Source: Porticoccaceae bacterium
GTDB lineage: Bacteria; Pseudomonadota; Gammaproteobacteria; Pseudomonadales; Porticoccaceae
Direction: 5' to 3'
Assembly (NCBI GenBank): GCA_029252555.1
Contig: JAQXBF010000009.1
Span: forward strand, 1 to 50,109
DNA: 50,109 nt
Made by a program: the position numbers and the translations under genes. Shown here in pieces: positions 18,590 through 29,839 of this stretch; the stretch's first letter is position 1, and each line of letters begins with the position of its first letter. The notes below the pieces were generated by a model. It saw nothing but the letters and a program-made list of their open reading frames with translations. It was not told where the DNA came from and did not search any database.

Positions 18590-19119
18590 AACGCTCTTGG
18601 TCTTTTATGAAAAAACGCTCATGGCTGACTATAACAAGACCCTTAGGGCTGTTTATGGCAAGACGCTCATGGCTGTTAATTCTATTGTTTCAAACCAATC
18701 TATTACTCGCTAATGCCGAGGTGGTTGAGTTTTCCGATGAGTCTCTACGTCCTCGTTATCAGCAGTTGGTTGAAGAGCTACGCTGCCCCAAATGTCAAAA
18801 CCAAAACCTCGCTGATTCGAATTCGCCGATCTCAAATGACTTGCGTGAGCAGGTTCAGCGGTTGCTGGAAGAGGACCTTAGCGATCAGGAAATCAAAGAT
18901 TACCTTGTGGCCCGCTACTCAGAATTTATTCTTTACCGCCCGGAAGTTAATCAGGCCACATGGCTACTTTGGGGTTCACCCATGGTGTTTTTATTGATAG
19001 GCCTGTTAATTGTCTATCGCCTCTACTTTAAACCAAAAGACTCAGTGGCTGAGAGCCAAATAAATCAACAGGACCAACAGCGGCTAGATAGCCTGCTGGC
19101 CAATAAGGAAGAGCGGTAA
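18586..19119 (+). CDS. ccmH: Cytochrome c biogenesis protein CcmH (CcmH/CycL type)
   Basis: CcmH presents apocytochrome c to CcmF. After a signal sequence comes the family motif LRCPKCQNQNLADS with Cys67 and Cys70, then a C-terminal membrane span. I chose ATG at 18586 because AGGTGGGG lies just upstream and the overlap with ccmG is the same ATGA type as elsewhere in the operon. The N-terminus is odd: M-x-R-S-W modules occur at residues 1, 8 and 24, and a normal CcmH would begin at the third (18655). A 13-base direct repeat (18615-18627, 18663-18675) underlies two of them. Confidence 0.93.
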   Translation: MKRSWSFMKKRSWLTITRPLGLFMARRSWLLILLFQTNLLLANAEVVEFSDESLRPRYQQLVEELRCPKCQNQNLADSNSPISNDLREQVQRLLEEDLSDQEIKDYLVARYSEFILYRPEVNQATWLLWGSPMVFLLIGLLIVYRLYFKPKDSVAESQINQQDQQRLDSLLANKEER

Positions 19120-20366
19120 TGGCATTTTCGACTCTGACTGGCACGCTGCTATTGGTCGCCAGTCTGTTTGTGATTTATCCCTTTATGATCGGTCGGAGCT
19201 CTAAACATGCTTCTAGTCAAGATCAACCCAGCGGCGGCATGCAGGCGGCCAATGTGGCGATCTTTCGAGAACAAGAGGCGCAGCTTCAGCGGCAGCTTGA
19301 TAACGGAGAAATTACCCAGTCGCAATATCAGCAGCTTCAGGGCGACGCCCAGCAATTACTGTTAGCTAATACCAACCCTGAGCAACCTGACTCTGTGGCA
19401 ATAAAAAACTCTTCTGGGCTCTGGTTACTGCCGCTATTAGTGTTAAGCATGGCAGTCGCCACATTGGCCACCTATAGCAAGTTAGGGGCGATAGCAGACG
19501 AGGAAATCCTTGAATTGATAGCTCAGGGCTCTGATTTTGCCGACAATAGCCCGGCAGCGAAAGGCTGGCGTTTAACGTTAAACGATGCAATTTTACAGCG
19601 CGTCCGGGAACGCCCGGATAATATCTATTATTGGGCTATGCTGGCTCAGGGTGCTCTGGCTGAAGGCGACATGCTGTCAGCGAGCCAGTACTTTGCTGCG
19701 GCAGTTGAGGTGCAACCTGAGGACGGTTTTCTTTTGGCTCAGTATGCCGAGTCTTTGTATCTAGCGGAGGGTAATCGTTTTAACGAGACCGTCACCAGTG
19801 CAATGGATAGGGCTTTTACGGTTGATTCCAATAACTCAACGATACTGGGATTGAAAGGTATTCAGTCTTTCGAAAATGGCGAGCTAAAGTTAGCTATCAC
19901 CTATTGGCAGGGGGCGATGCAGGGGCTTGATGCCAATAGCCCAACCGCAAAAGCATTGCAGATGGGGGTTGATCGGGCTAACAGTTTGCTGGGTATAACG
20001 GCAGCCAAAGCCACAGAACCCAGGTTCGTCATTAATATTTTGGTGAGTCTCGACCCAAATATTGCTTTTAAACCTGAGCAGATGGTTTTTGTTGCCGCTG
20101 TTCCCAGCTCTGGTTCGCCAATGCCCCTCGCGGCAAAAAAGCTAACCGCTGCTGACCTGCCAGCACTGGTGGCACTGACTGACCAACAGGCCTTGATGGC
20201 GGAGCAAAACCTTTCGTCTGTGGACAGCGTCAAACTCGTGGCGCGACTTTCTGCGTCGGGCTCGGCCACGCCTCAGCCAGGGGATTGGGAAATGGTCTCT
20301 GATGTTATTCAGCTCAATGCGATTGATGGGCAAATAGAGCTGCAAATCAGCTCGCAACGACAGTAA
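19119..20366 (+). CDS. ccmI: Cytochrome c biogenesis protein CcmI (CycH type, TPR)
   Basis: CcmI binds the C-terminus of apocytochrome c and chaperones it to CcmFH. The 415-residue protein has two membrane spans (about 5-22 and 97-115), the REQEAQLQRQLDNGEIT cytoplasmic loop typical of CcmI, then periplasmic TPR repeats (YYWAMLAQGALAEGDM...) and a C-terminal beta-rich domain. It overlaps ccmH by one base and ends the operon. Confidence 0.93.
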   Translation: MAFSTLTGTLLLVASLFVIYPFMIGRSSKHASSQDQPSGGMQAANVAIFREQEAQLQRQLDNGEITQSQYQQLQGDAQQLLLANTNPEQPDSVAIKNSSGLWLLPLLVLSMAVATLATYSKLGAIADEEILELIAQGSDFADNSPAAKGWRLTLNDAILQRVRERPDNIYYWAMLAQGALAEGDMLSASQYFAAAVEVQPEDGFLLAQYAESLYLAEGNRFNETVTSAMDRAFTVDSNNSTILGLKGIQSFENGELKLAITYWQGAMQGLDANSPTAKALQMGVDRANSLLGITAAKATEPRFVINILVSLDPNIAFKPEQMVFVAAVPSSGSPMPLAAKKLTAADLPALVALTDQQALMAEQNLSSVDSVKLVARLSASGSATPQPGDWEMVSDVIQLNAIDGQIELQISSQRQ

Positions 20367-20445
20367 TTTCGGACACTTCAGGCTTGGTACTGCCGCTTCC
20401 TAACCAATTCGCGAAAGTAAATGAAACATTCCCCGATTTAGTGTT

Positions 20446-20472
20446 TTGTGTCGCGCTCAGACTGTGTAGAAT
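20446..20472 (+). promoter_or_regulatory. Possible smc promoter
   Basis: TTGTGT (20446-20451) and TAGAAT (20467-20472, five of six to consensus) are 15 bases apart in the 174-base gap between ccmI and smc. The spacer is short, so this is a weak call. No terminator hairpin for the ccm operon was clear in the gap. Confidence 0.3.
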
Positions 20473-20540
20473 TGACCGCTAACCTTTTATTAATCCTGTG
20501 GCCGAAAGACTGGGTCAAATACCGACAGAAATGATAAAAC

Positions 20541-23500
20541 ATGCGGCTTAAATCGATTAAATTAGCTGGGTTCAAATCCTTTGTGGACCCAACCAACGTC
20601 AACTTTCCCAGTAACCTCTGCGCCGTCGTTGGGCCTAATGGCTGTGGTAAATCCAATATTATTGACGCCGTGCGCTGGGTTATGGGTGAGAGCTCTGCCA
20701 AGAATCTGCGTGGCGAGAATATGTCTGACGTTATCTTTAATGGCTCTGGAGGTCGCAAGCCAGTAGGGCAGGCGTCTATTGAGCTGATCTTTGATAATTC
20801 CGATGGCCGCATTGTGGGTGAGTACGCTTCCTATAATGAGATAGGTATCAAGCGCAAAGTCACCCGAGATGGCCAGTCTAACTACTACCTAAATGGCAAT
20901 AAGTGCCGTCGTCGGGATATCACCGATATCTTTTTGGGTACTGGGTTGGGGCCGCGTAGCTACGCGATTATTGAGCAGGGCATGATTTCCCGCCTGATCG
21001 AAGCCAAGCCCGATGAGCTACGAGTTTATATTGAAGAAGCCGCTGGTATTTCCAAATACAAAGAGCGCCGCCGTGATACCGAAGGGCGTATTCATCGAAC
21101 CATGGAAAACCTCGAGCGACTGACGGATATTCGCGATGAGTTGGGCCGCCAGTTGGGTCGGCTTGAGCGCCAGGCCAAGGCTGCAGAAAAATACTCCGAA
21201 TTCAAAAAAGAAGAACGCCAGATATCCGCAGAACTGCTGGCTCTGAAGTGGCGCGGTTATAACAAGTCAGCGACTGGCCAAAAGCAGGTTATTGGCGCGC
21301 TGGAAGTCGAACAGGAAAAAATGATTACCCAGCGCAGTGTCTGTGATACCAGCATTGAGAAGTTGCGATCTGAATTTACCGACCACGGTGATGCCTTCAA
21401 TGAAGTGCAGGCGCGCTTCTATAAAATTGGTGGCGATGTAGCACGTATCCAGCAGGCGATTGAACATGCCCAGCAGCGGGCTCAGGAATTACATAAAGAT
21501 TTAGAACAGACTGAACGCAACTTCAGTGAAGCGGAACAGCATTTAAATAGTGACCGACAAAAAGCGGCTGGCTGGACTGCGGAATTTGATGAGTTAGCAC
21601 CCGCATTGCAAGAGGCAACAGCTGCTGAGGAAATTTCTTCTGAAGCGTTACAGGTCGCTGAACTGGCCATGCAAACCTGGCAACAGGCCTGGGACGAATT
21701 TAACCAGAAATCTGCCAGCCCCAGACAGCAAGCAGAGGTTCAACAGTCTCGTATCCAGCATCTAGAGCAGCTAATGCGGCGCTTGACCGAACGACAGCAG
21801 TCCCTCTCAACTGAGGCCAGCAGTTTTCAGGCTAGCCCTGCTGAAGAAGAGCTGGCCACTATTCAGGCTATGCTCTCTGAAGCCGAATTGGCCCGCGAGA
21901 CCATTGATAAACAACGTATTGATAACAGCGCAGAAATAGAAACTCTGCGCGTTGCAGAAAAGCAGGCTGCCGTAGAACACAACGAAGCCCGTAGCCAACA
22001 GCAAACCTTGAAAGGCCGCCAGGCATCTTTAGACGCTTTGCAACAGGCCGCCATGGGTGACGATGCCGAGAAACAATGGCTGAGTTCTAAAGGCTTGGGT
22101 GACAAGCCCCGGTTGGCCGCGTCAGTAAAGCCGATAGATGGCTGGGAAGTCGCCGTTGAGACAGTGTTGGGCAGTTATCTGCAGGCTATTGCCGTGGACG
22201 ATATTGCCAGCTCAGTAAGCTTGCTGGACGACTTTAAAAAAGGCGAACTGCTGCTTGTAAGCAACGCCAGTGCAGCAGCTCAGTCTGGTGACAAAGGTCA
22301 GTTGCTGAGTGATCTGGTCGAGGGCGATGCCGCTCGTGGGTTGATGAGCAATGTCTATGCCGCCGAGAGTTTGGCTGATGCCTTAAAACTGCAATCATCT
22401 CTCTCCGCTATTGAGTCTGTGGTTACTCGGGAAGGTATCTGGCTTGGTAACAACTGGCTTCGAGTCGCTCGAGATAAAGATGCCACTGCAGGGGTATTGC
22501 AGCGCAAGCAAGAACTAGAGAATATTGGTTCTCAAATGAGCGAGTTGGAAACCAATATTTCTGTACTTGATGAAGCCCGTCAGAGCAACGAACAGCGCCT
22601 CAAAGCGCTGGAGGCAACCCGTCAGGAAATTGCTGCCAATGTAGCTCAGCAGCAGAGTAATTACGCGGAGCTGAGATCCAAGCTAAGTGGCTTTGAAGTT
22701 CAGATTGAGCAGTACAAGGCGCGGAAAGAACGCGCTGAGAATGAATTGGCTGAAGTGGTTCAGCAATCTGAGACTGAGCAAGAAAACCTGTCTGCGGCTA
22801 GAGTGATTCTTCAGGAGTCCATTGAAAAGATGGAAGCAGACACAGTGCAGCGAGAAGAACTTATCTCCCATCGAGATATCTGTCGCACCCAACTGGATGA
22901 TGTGCGTCAAAAATCTCGTCATGACCGGGACCGAGGGCAGGAATTGCGAGTGCGTGAGGGTTCGCTCAGAACTCAGCTGACCAGTATCAGCGAGGGCATA
23001 GCGCGCCTTGAAGTTCAGGTTGAGCGTTTGCAAGAGCGTCGTGAGCAGCTTCGTGAAGCCTTTAATGTTAAAGAAGACCCCACCGAAGGTCACAAGATTG
23101 AACTTGAAGCTCAGCTCGAAGCAAGGCTCCTTGTTGATACTGAGATGACCGAAGCCAAGGCACTGGTGGATTCGATTGAGCACCAGATGCGCGTGCAAGA
23201 AAAACGCCGAGGTGAGTTAGAGTCAGAGGTGCAGCAGGTGCGCAGCAAGCTCGAGCAGCAGCGTATTTCTGCCCAAGAAATTAGTACTCTCAGCCGCACC
23301 ATCGAAGAGCAGATCGCTGAGAAACAGGCCAACCTTGAAATATTACTTGAAAGCCTTGCGGAAGATGCAGCACTCATCGATTGGGAAGAACAGCTTGAGC
23401 TGATCGGTAATCGCATCCAGCGTCTTGGCCCGATTAACTTGGCAGCAATCGACGAGTATAAGATTGAGTCGGAGCGCAAAGATTACCTGGATCAGCAGAA

Positions 23501-24038
23501 TGCGGAACTGGAAGACGCTCTAGCTACATTGCAGAACGCGATACAAAAAATTGACCGCGAGACACGCACCAGATTTAAAGAAACCTTTGAGTTGGTTAAT
23601 GGGCATATTCAAGAATTGTTCCCCAAGTTATTTGGTGGCGGCCACGCCTATCTGGAAATGACCGGTGAAGATTTACTCAATACTGGTGTTACGCTTATGG
23701 CGCGGCCACCGGGCAAAAAGAACTCTTCAATCCATCTGCTATCTGGTGGCGAGAAAGCCATGACCGCAATCGCCATGGTCTTCTCTATTTTCAAGCTGAA
23801 CCCCGCTCCTTTCTGTATGCTGGATGAGGTCGATGCTCCTCTGGATGATGCCAACGTCGGTCGCTATGCCAATATGGTAAAAGAGATGTCAGATCAGGTG
23901 CAGTTTATTTTTATTACCCACAATAAGATTTCTATGGAAGCTGCCAATCAGCTAATGGGTGTGACCATGCACGAGCCAGGTGTTTCCAGGCTGGTAACTG
24001 TGGATGTGAATCAGGCGGCAGAGCTTGCCGAGGCCTGA
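20541..24038 (+). CDS. smc: Chromosome segregation protein SMC
   Basis: SMC compacts and segregates the chromosome as an ATP-driven dimer with ScpA and ScpB. The 1165-residue protein has Walker A (GPNGCGKSN, residues 31-39), a long coiled coil, a hinge at about 510-640 (starting near LSSKGLGDKPRLAA), a second coiled coil, the signature LSGGEKAMTA (about 1067) and Walker B CMLDEVDAPLDD (about 1092). Its partners scpA and scpB are at 35.9-37.5 kb in this window. It is followed by zipA and ligA, an order known from Pseudomonas. The presence of SMC-ScpAB fits a lineage without MukBEF. Confidence 0.97.
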   Translation: MRLKSIKLAGFKSFVDPTNVNFPSNLCAVVGPNGCGKSNIIDAVRWVMGESSAKNLRGENMSDVIFNGSGGRKPVGQASIELIFDNSDGRIVGEYASYNEIGIKRKVTRDGQSNYYLNGNKCRRRDITDIFLGTGLGPRSYAIIEQGMISRLIEAKPDELRVYIEEAAGISKYKERRRDTEGRIHRTMENLERLTDIRDELGRQLGRLERQAKAAEKYSEFKKEERQISAELLALKWRGYNKSATGQKQVIGALEVEQEKMITQRSVCDTSIEKLRSEFTDHGDAFNEVQARFYKIGGDVARIQQAIEHAQQRAQELHKDLEQTERNFSEAEQHLNSDRQKAAGWTAEFDELAPALQEATAAEEISSEALQVAELAMQTWQQAWDEFNQKSASPRQQAEVQQSRIQHLEQLMRRLTERQQSLSTEASSFQASPAEEELATIQAMLSEAELARETIDKQRIDNSAEIETLRVAEKQAAVEHNEARSQQQTLKGRQASLDALQQAAMGDDAEKQWLSSKGLGDKPRLAASVKPIDGWEVAVETVLGSYLQAIAVDDIASSVSLLDDFKKGELLLVSNASAAAQSGDKGQLLSDLVEGDAARGLMSNVYAAESLADALKLQSSLSAIESVVTREGIWLGNNWLRVARDKDATAGVLQRKQELENIGSQMSELETNISVLDEARQSNEQRLKALEATRQEIAANVAQQQSNYAELRSKLSGFEVQIEQYKARKERAENELAEVVQQSETEQENLSAARVILQESIEKMEADTVQREELISHRDICRTQLDDVRQKSRHDRDRGQELRVREGSLRTQLTSISEGIARLEVQVERLQERREQLREAFNVKEDPTEGHKIELEAQLEARLLVDTEMTEAKALVDSIEHQMRVQEKRRGELESEVQQVRSKLEQQRISAQEISTLSRTIEEQIAEKQANLEILLESLAEDAALIDWEEQLELIGNRIQRLGPINLAAIDEYKIESERKDYLDQQNAELEDALATLQNAIQKIDRETRTRFKETFELVNGHIQELFPKLFGGGHAYLEMTGEDLLNTGVTLMARPPGKKNSSIHLLSGGEKAMTAIAMVFSIFKLNPAPFCMLDEVDAPLDDANVGRYANMVKEMSDQVQFIFITHNKISMEAANQLMGVTMHEPGVSRLVTVDVNQAAELAEA

Positions 24039-24052
24039 GTGGTTAAAAGCAG

Positions 24053-24080
24053 GGTGAAAAAAACTTTGTTTTTATTCACC
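24053..24080. repeat. Inverted repeat between smc and zipA
   Basis: GGTGAA-AAAAAC pairs with GTTTTT-A-TTCACC around a 3-base loop, with a single bulged A. The 12-bp stem begins 15 bases after the smc stop. There is no T-run after the hairpin, so it is not a classic terminator on either strand. It could be an mRNA stability or processing structure for zipA-ligA. Confidence 0.5.
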
Positions 24081-24129
24081 GCGAACTACAATAACAAAAG
24101 TTTAAACAAGAGTTGAGCAAGCCGCATAT

Positions 24130-24999
24130 ATGGATTTTTTTGGCCCACGTGAAGTTCTAATAGCCGTCGTCGCCCTAGTGCTTGTTGCTATGGTGCTTGA
24201 TGGTATTCGACGCGTTAAGCGCAACCGCTACGAAAAGCTGCAAATGTCGTCGCGCAAGTTGCAGAAGGCCGCGGGCGACTATTGGGATGAACCAGAAACC
24301 CCTCCCAATGCGCAGTTTCCCTCTGGCGGTTCGAGAGTTGTTGGTATTCGCGACGATGCAGATATTCAAGAAGTAGAAGAGAGTTTACGCCGCAGTTCAG
24401 GCGGTATAGATTTTAAGTTCTCCCGCCAGCCTCAGCAGGAACAATTTGATCTGGATAATTCAATCTTTGACCGCGAGCGCGCACAACTCAATGAGCAAAA
24501 TGCCCGCGAAGCCGAAGAGCAGGCCGAGGCAGAAACCGCGTCCAGTAGCGAAGAGAAAGATGGCCTACATCAGGATGTATTGGTGATGCATCTAATGGCC
24601 AATAAAGGTGATCGAATTCAGGGTCAAGAATTGCTCGATGCAGTATTGGCCTCTGGTTTTTTGTTTGGCGGCAGAAAATTCTTTGACCGTCATATCAATG
24701 ATGACGGGTCTGGTGAGGTGCTGTTTAGTTTGGCCAACCTGCTTAATCCGGGCACCTTCGACTTAAAGACCATTGCCGAAATGGATACCCCCGGCATCAC
24801 TTTATTTATGGCTCTTGATGAGTTAACAGACCCTGTTGCCGCTTTTGATACTATGGTGCAGGCCGTGGATCAACTGGTGGCCAAATTGCATCTGAATGTC
24901 ATGGACGAGTCTCGCAGTTCTATGACTAAGCAAACCATTGACCATTATCGTCAGCGCGCCAGTTCGGCATCAGTGCGACGTGAACAGGGTAGCGAATAA
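24130..24999 (+). CDS. zipA: Cell division protein ZipA
   Basis: ZipA anchors FtsZ to the inner membrane. The 289-residue protein has an N-terminal membrane span (REVLIAVVALVLVAMVLDGIRR, N-out), a charged Glu/Gln-rich linker (about 90-145), and a C-terminal FtsZ-binding domain starting near DVLVMHLMANKGDRIQG and including ALDELTDPVAAFD. It lies between smc and ligA, 15 bases from the latter, as in related gammaproteobacteria. Confidence 0.93.
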   Translation: MDFFGPREVLIAVVALVLVAMVLDGIRRVKRNRYEKLQMSSRKLQKAAGDYWDEPETPPNAQFPSGGSRVVGIRDDADIQEVEESLRRSSGGIDFKFSRQPQQEQFDLDNSIFDRERAQLNEQNAREAEEQAEAETASSSEEKDGLHQDVLVMHLMANKGDRIQGQELLDAVLASGFLFGGRKFFDRHINDDGSGEVLFSLANLLNPGTFDLKTIAEMDTPGITLFMALDELTDPVAAFDTMVQAVDQLVAKLHLNVMDESRSSMTKQTIDHYRQRASSASVRREQGSE

Positions 25000-27054
<2,055 letters not shown>

Positions 27055-27079
27055 CCCTAGGAACAGGAGCGCAAGGAGC

Positions 27080-27511
27080 ATGACATTGCATAGGGATTAT
27101 CAGTCGGAGTCAGTGGTGTATGGCTGTATTAAAAATATAGCCATGCTTGATAGCTCGGAACATCGGCGCAGTATCCGTGCGGTCATGCTGGAGTTACCCT
27201 CGGCAGAGTCTTTGAGTTTGTTAAATCGAGAGATGTTTGCGGTGCCGGAAAAGCACTGTGGTGATATTAGCCTGAGCACCGATGTGATGCATTTTGGCGT
27301 CTCCTATCAGGGGGTACAGCATGAGTGGAAATATTGGCTCGAACAATTTCAGAACTTGTTGCGCAAAATGTGCTGGGTGTCGGCCACTGTGCATCTTGAG
27401 ATAGAGTTGTCCGGATTGCACTCCTTTGTGTTCCAAACAGATGGTATGGCCCACAAACCTAACGAATCGACTATCAATATTCGCTGTGAATGGGCCAGAG
27501 ACGTAACCTAG
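27080..27511 (+). CDS. Hypothetical protein (unrecognised)
   Basis: I do not recognise this 143-residue protein. It has no signal peptide or membrane span and a mixed composition, with a Trp/aromatic-rich centre (HEWKYWLEQFQNLLRKMCW) followed by an alternating hydrophobic stretch (TVHLEIELSG) that suggests a beta sheet. GGAGCGCAAGGAG upstream gives a good ribosome site. It starts 25 bases after ligA and is followed 32 bases later by a small membrane protein and an MFS exporter on the same strand, so it may be part of one transcript. Confidence 0.75.
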   Translation: MTLHRDYQSESVVYGCIKNIAMLDSSEHRRSIRAVMLELPSAESLSLLNREMFAVPEKHCGDISLSTDVMHFGVSYQGVQHEWKYWLEQFQNLLRKMCWVSATVHLEIELSGLHSFVFQTDGMAHKPNESTINIRCEWARDVT

Positions 27512-27543
27512 ACGTAAGTAATTGTAAAATAAGGTAATAACAA

Positions 27544-27768
27544 TTGGCACAGTCAAATAACAAGAACGCCATCAGACAGAGGTTTGCCTGGATAGCTTCG
27601 ATGCTAGCCTGTGGGGGCTTTTTATTGATGGCCGTTAAGGTTTACGACGTGCCACTGTCTGATATGACCAGCAATTTATTGACCATGGTATTCGGACTTT
27701 TGGTGATTATTGGCGCAGCAGCACTGCTGGGTCGTGTGATTGCTACCCTGCGTAAGCGCTTCCAGTAG
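27544..27768 (+). CDS. Small two-span membrane protein (unrecognised)
   Basis: This 74-residue protein has two hydrophobic segments (about 15-33 and 43-63) and basic ends (RQRFAW near the start, ATLRKRFQ at the end), a hairpin in the inner membrane. The start is TTG at 27544 with AAGG about nine bases before it. Its TAG is directly followed by the GTG start of the MFS gene, so the two are probably translated together. No family is evident. Confidence 0.65.
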   Translation: MAQSNNKNAIRQRFAWIASMLACGGFLLMAVKVYDVPLSDMTSNLLTMVFGLLVIIGAAALLGRVIATLRKRFQ

Positions 27769-29031
27769 GTGTCACCCCAAGCATTTTCGTTTCGCTATTT
27801 TCTGGCGACCATAGGCACGAGCAATCTAGCCATGGGTTTGCACAAGGTGCTATACCCCTGGTTAGTGGTGGGTGTGTTGCACGAATCTCCGAGCCGTTTA
27901 GGGCTAGCGACTATGGCGCTACTATTGCCCAATCTATTATTTATTCTTCCCGGTGGAGTGGTTGCTGATCGCCGTCATCGGGGCAGCTGGCTGTCTTTTT
28001 TGTATCTGCTGTATCTGTTGCCTCTGGGGATTTTATTAGCCGCAGTGGTCTCTGGTGAGCTGACTTTTACATTATTACTGATGTTCGGTATTACCTTTGG
28101 CACTATTCTGGCCTTTATACAGCCGGCTCGAGAAAGCTTACTGGGCTATGCACCATCCGAAGTGATGCATCAGGCGGTGGCCAAGGTGATGGTGGTGCAG
28201 TTTATTGCTCAGGGCGTGGGTTTTATTATCGCTGGCCAGCTGGATTATATAAGCCTGCCGCAATTACTTAGCTTCCAGATGCTGATCTTTTTGCTGAGTT
28301 CGTTGCTAATGAGGCGCTGTCATCCGCTGCCAGAAAAAGGCTCGGAGGAAGAGGCAGCTCAGGCCGAAAAATCAAATAAATCTGCCGCGCAAACCTGGCT
28401 TGAACTGCGCGAAGGGCTGGCCCTGTTTCGTGATGACAAAGGCCTGCAGCATTTGTTATTTATTGTTTTCGCCACCGGATTTTTAGCATTCGGTGTGTAT
28501 CTGGTGGGCATGCCGCTGATTGCTCGAGAGCTCTACAATGGTGGCGCCAGCCTGTATGCGCTGCTGCAAGTGGTGTTTAGCCTGGGAATTATCAGTACCA
28601 ATTTTGGCGTGATGAAACGCGTTAAAGCGTTTTCTCGCCCGGGCCGATTGATGGTGATCAGTTTTCTGATGCGCGGTAGTTTGGTGGGTATAATTGCCAC
28701 AGTTCCGAGCCTCTGGCTGCTTTTTCCTGTGGTCTATGTCTGGGGTATGTTCTCTGGTTTATCCATGACTTTGGGTCGCACAATATTACATAATCAAGTC
28801 ACCCACGAACTGCGCTCAAGGGCTGCTTCGGTCTATCAGCTGTGCCTGTTTGGAGGTGCTCCATTGGGTGCCTGGATCTGTGGTATGACCATTGAAAATC
28901 TGGGTCTTGGTACAGCTTTTGTGGCCATTGCTTCAACCACATTATTTGTCTCGGTGGTAACAGCGCTGCGCTCTCCACTCTGGCATATTCGTGGTGATAT
29001 TGAGGAGGATAAGGCAGAACCTCAGCAATGA
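27769..29031 (+). CDS. Major facilitator superfamily transporter, EntS/MFS_3-like
   Basis: This 420-residue protein has about 12 membrane spans in two halves joined by a charged loop (PEKGSEEEAAQAEKSNK, about residue 190). The first-loop motif GGVVADRRHRG is the MFS signature. The overall pattern resembles drug or siderophore exporters of the EntS type, but no siderophore genes are nearby, so the substrate is unknown. The start is GTG, directly after the stop of the small membrane protein; a later Met would remove part of the first span. It converges on the trmH-family gene. Confidence 0.85.
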   Translation: MSPQAFSFRYFLATIGTSNLAMGLHKVLYPWLVVGVLHESPSRLGLATMALLLPNLLFILPGGVVADRRHRGSWLSFLYLLYLLPLGILLAAVVSGELTFTLLLMFGITFGTILAFIQPARESLLGYAPSEVMHQAVAKVMVVQFIAQGVGFIIAGQLDYISLPQLLSFQMLIFLLSSLLMRRCHPLPEKGSEEEAAQAEKSNKSAAQTWLELREGLALFRDDKGLQHLLFIVFATGFLAFGVYLVGMPLIARELYNGGASLYALLQVVFSLGIISTNFGVMKRVKAFSRPGRLMVISFLMRGSLVGIIATVPSLWLLFPVVYVWGMFSGLSMTLGRTILHNQVTHELRSRAASVYQLCLFGGAPLGAWICGMTIENLGLGTAFVAIASTTLFVSVVTALRSPLWHIRGDIEEDKAEPQQ

Positions 29032-29037
29032 GGAGCC

Positions 29038-29835
29038 TCAGCCCCTAAAAGCAATAAGCGCCGCAGTAACAGCAACATTTAAAGATTCCACGCCATTGGC
29101 CATCGGAATACCGACCCGGTGATCACTAAGAGCAGCAATCTCCTTGCTGACACCCTCAGTTTCATTTCCCAATACAAAGATAACCGGTGCCCGAGGCACA
29201 AATTCAGAAATGGGAGTGGCCTGATGGGAAGACAGGGTACATATCTCATAGCCCTGCTGTTTAAAATCTTTTAGCGCTTTTACCAGAGAGTCACAGCGGA
29301 GAATATTGCCCTTAAACAATGTTCCGGCACTGGCTTTAATAACCAGAGGTGAAATATCTGCACTGCCTTTGCTCGGCAGCAGGAGGCCGTAGCTGGGGCT
29401 TGCAGTAACACTGCGAATAATCATGCCAAGATTTTGTGGGTTTGTGACACCATCCAGGGCAATAATACTGCGGCCTTCGACTGCACCTAACTGATCCTTT
29501 AATACCTGCTGATAGGGCTGATAACAGGAGCAATGAATATCACAGGCAGCGCCCTGATCCTGTTTACTATTGCGTGAAATACGGGAGAGTTCTTCACGGC
29601 TATGCAGGCATATTTCAATACCACGCTTGTTAGCTAGCTGCTTTATATCATCAATAATACCGCCGCTGCGGTTGGAGTCTGCCAAGTGAACGCGAAATAC
29701 TTTGAGGCTGTGATCTTGGAGTATTTCTAAAATAGGCTTGCGACCATAGACAGTAATCAGTTGATCAAAAAATGCTTTGCGTTTGAGATACTCTGGGCTA
29801 TCAGCGCGCTGATTTCTCTGCTCGTTTTTACTCAT
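29038..29835 (-). CDS. TrmH/SpoU-family RNA 2'-O-methyltransferase (RlmB-like)
   Basis: This 265-residue SPOUT enzyme has an N-terminal L30e-like substrate-binding part (VYGRKPILEIL) and the three SpoU motifs: DGVTNPQNLGMIIRS, FVLGNETEGVS, and IPMANGVESLNVAVTAAL. The family methylates ribose 2'-OH in rRNA or tRNA with AdoMet. The target cannot be told, and this may not be the cell's main RlmB since the sequence is divergent (Cys-rich CDIHCSCY loop). It starts four bases after the DUF2520 gene. Confidence 0.87.
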   Translation of the reverse strand: MSKNEQRNQRADSPEYLKRKAFFDQLITVYGRKPILEILQDHSLKVFRVHLADSNRSGGIIDDIKQLANKRGIEICLHSREELSRISRNSKQDQGAACDIHCSCYQPYQQVLKDQLGAVEGRSIIALDGVTNPQNLGMIIRSVTASPSYGLLLPSKGSADISPLVIKASAGTLFKGNILRCDSLVKALKDFKQQGYEICTLSSHQATPISEFVPRAPVIFVLGNETEGVSKEIAALSDHRVGIPMANGVESLNVAVTAALIAFRG

Positions 29836-29839
29836 TGGA

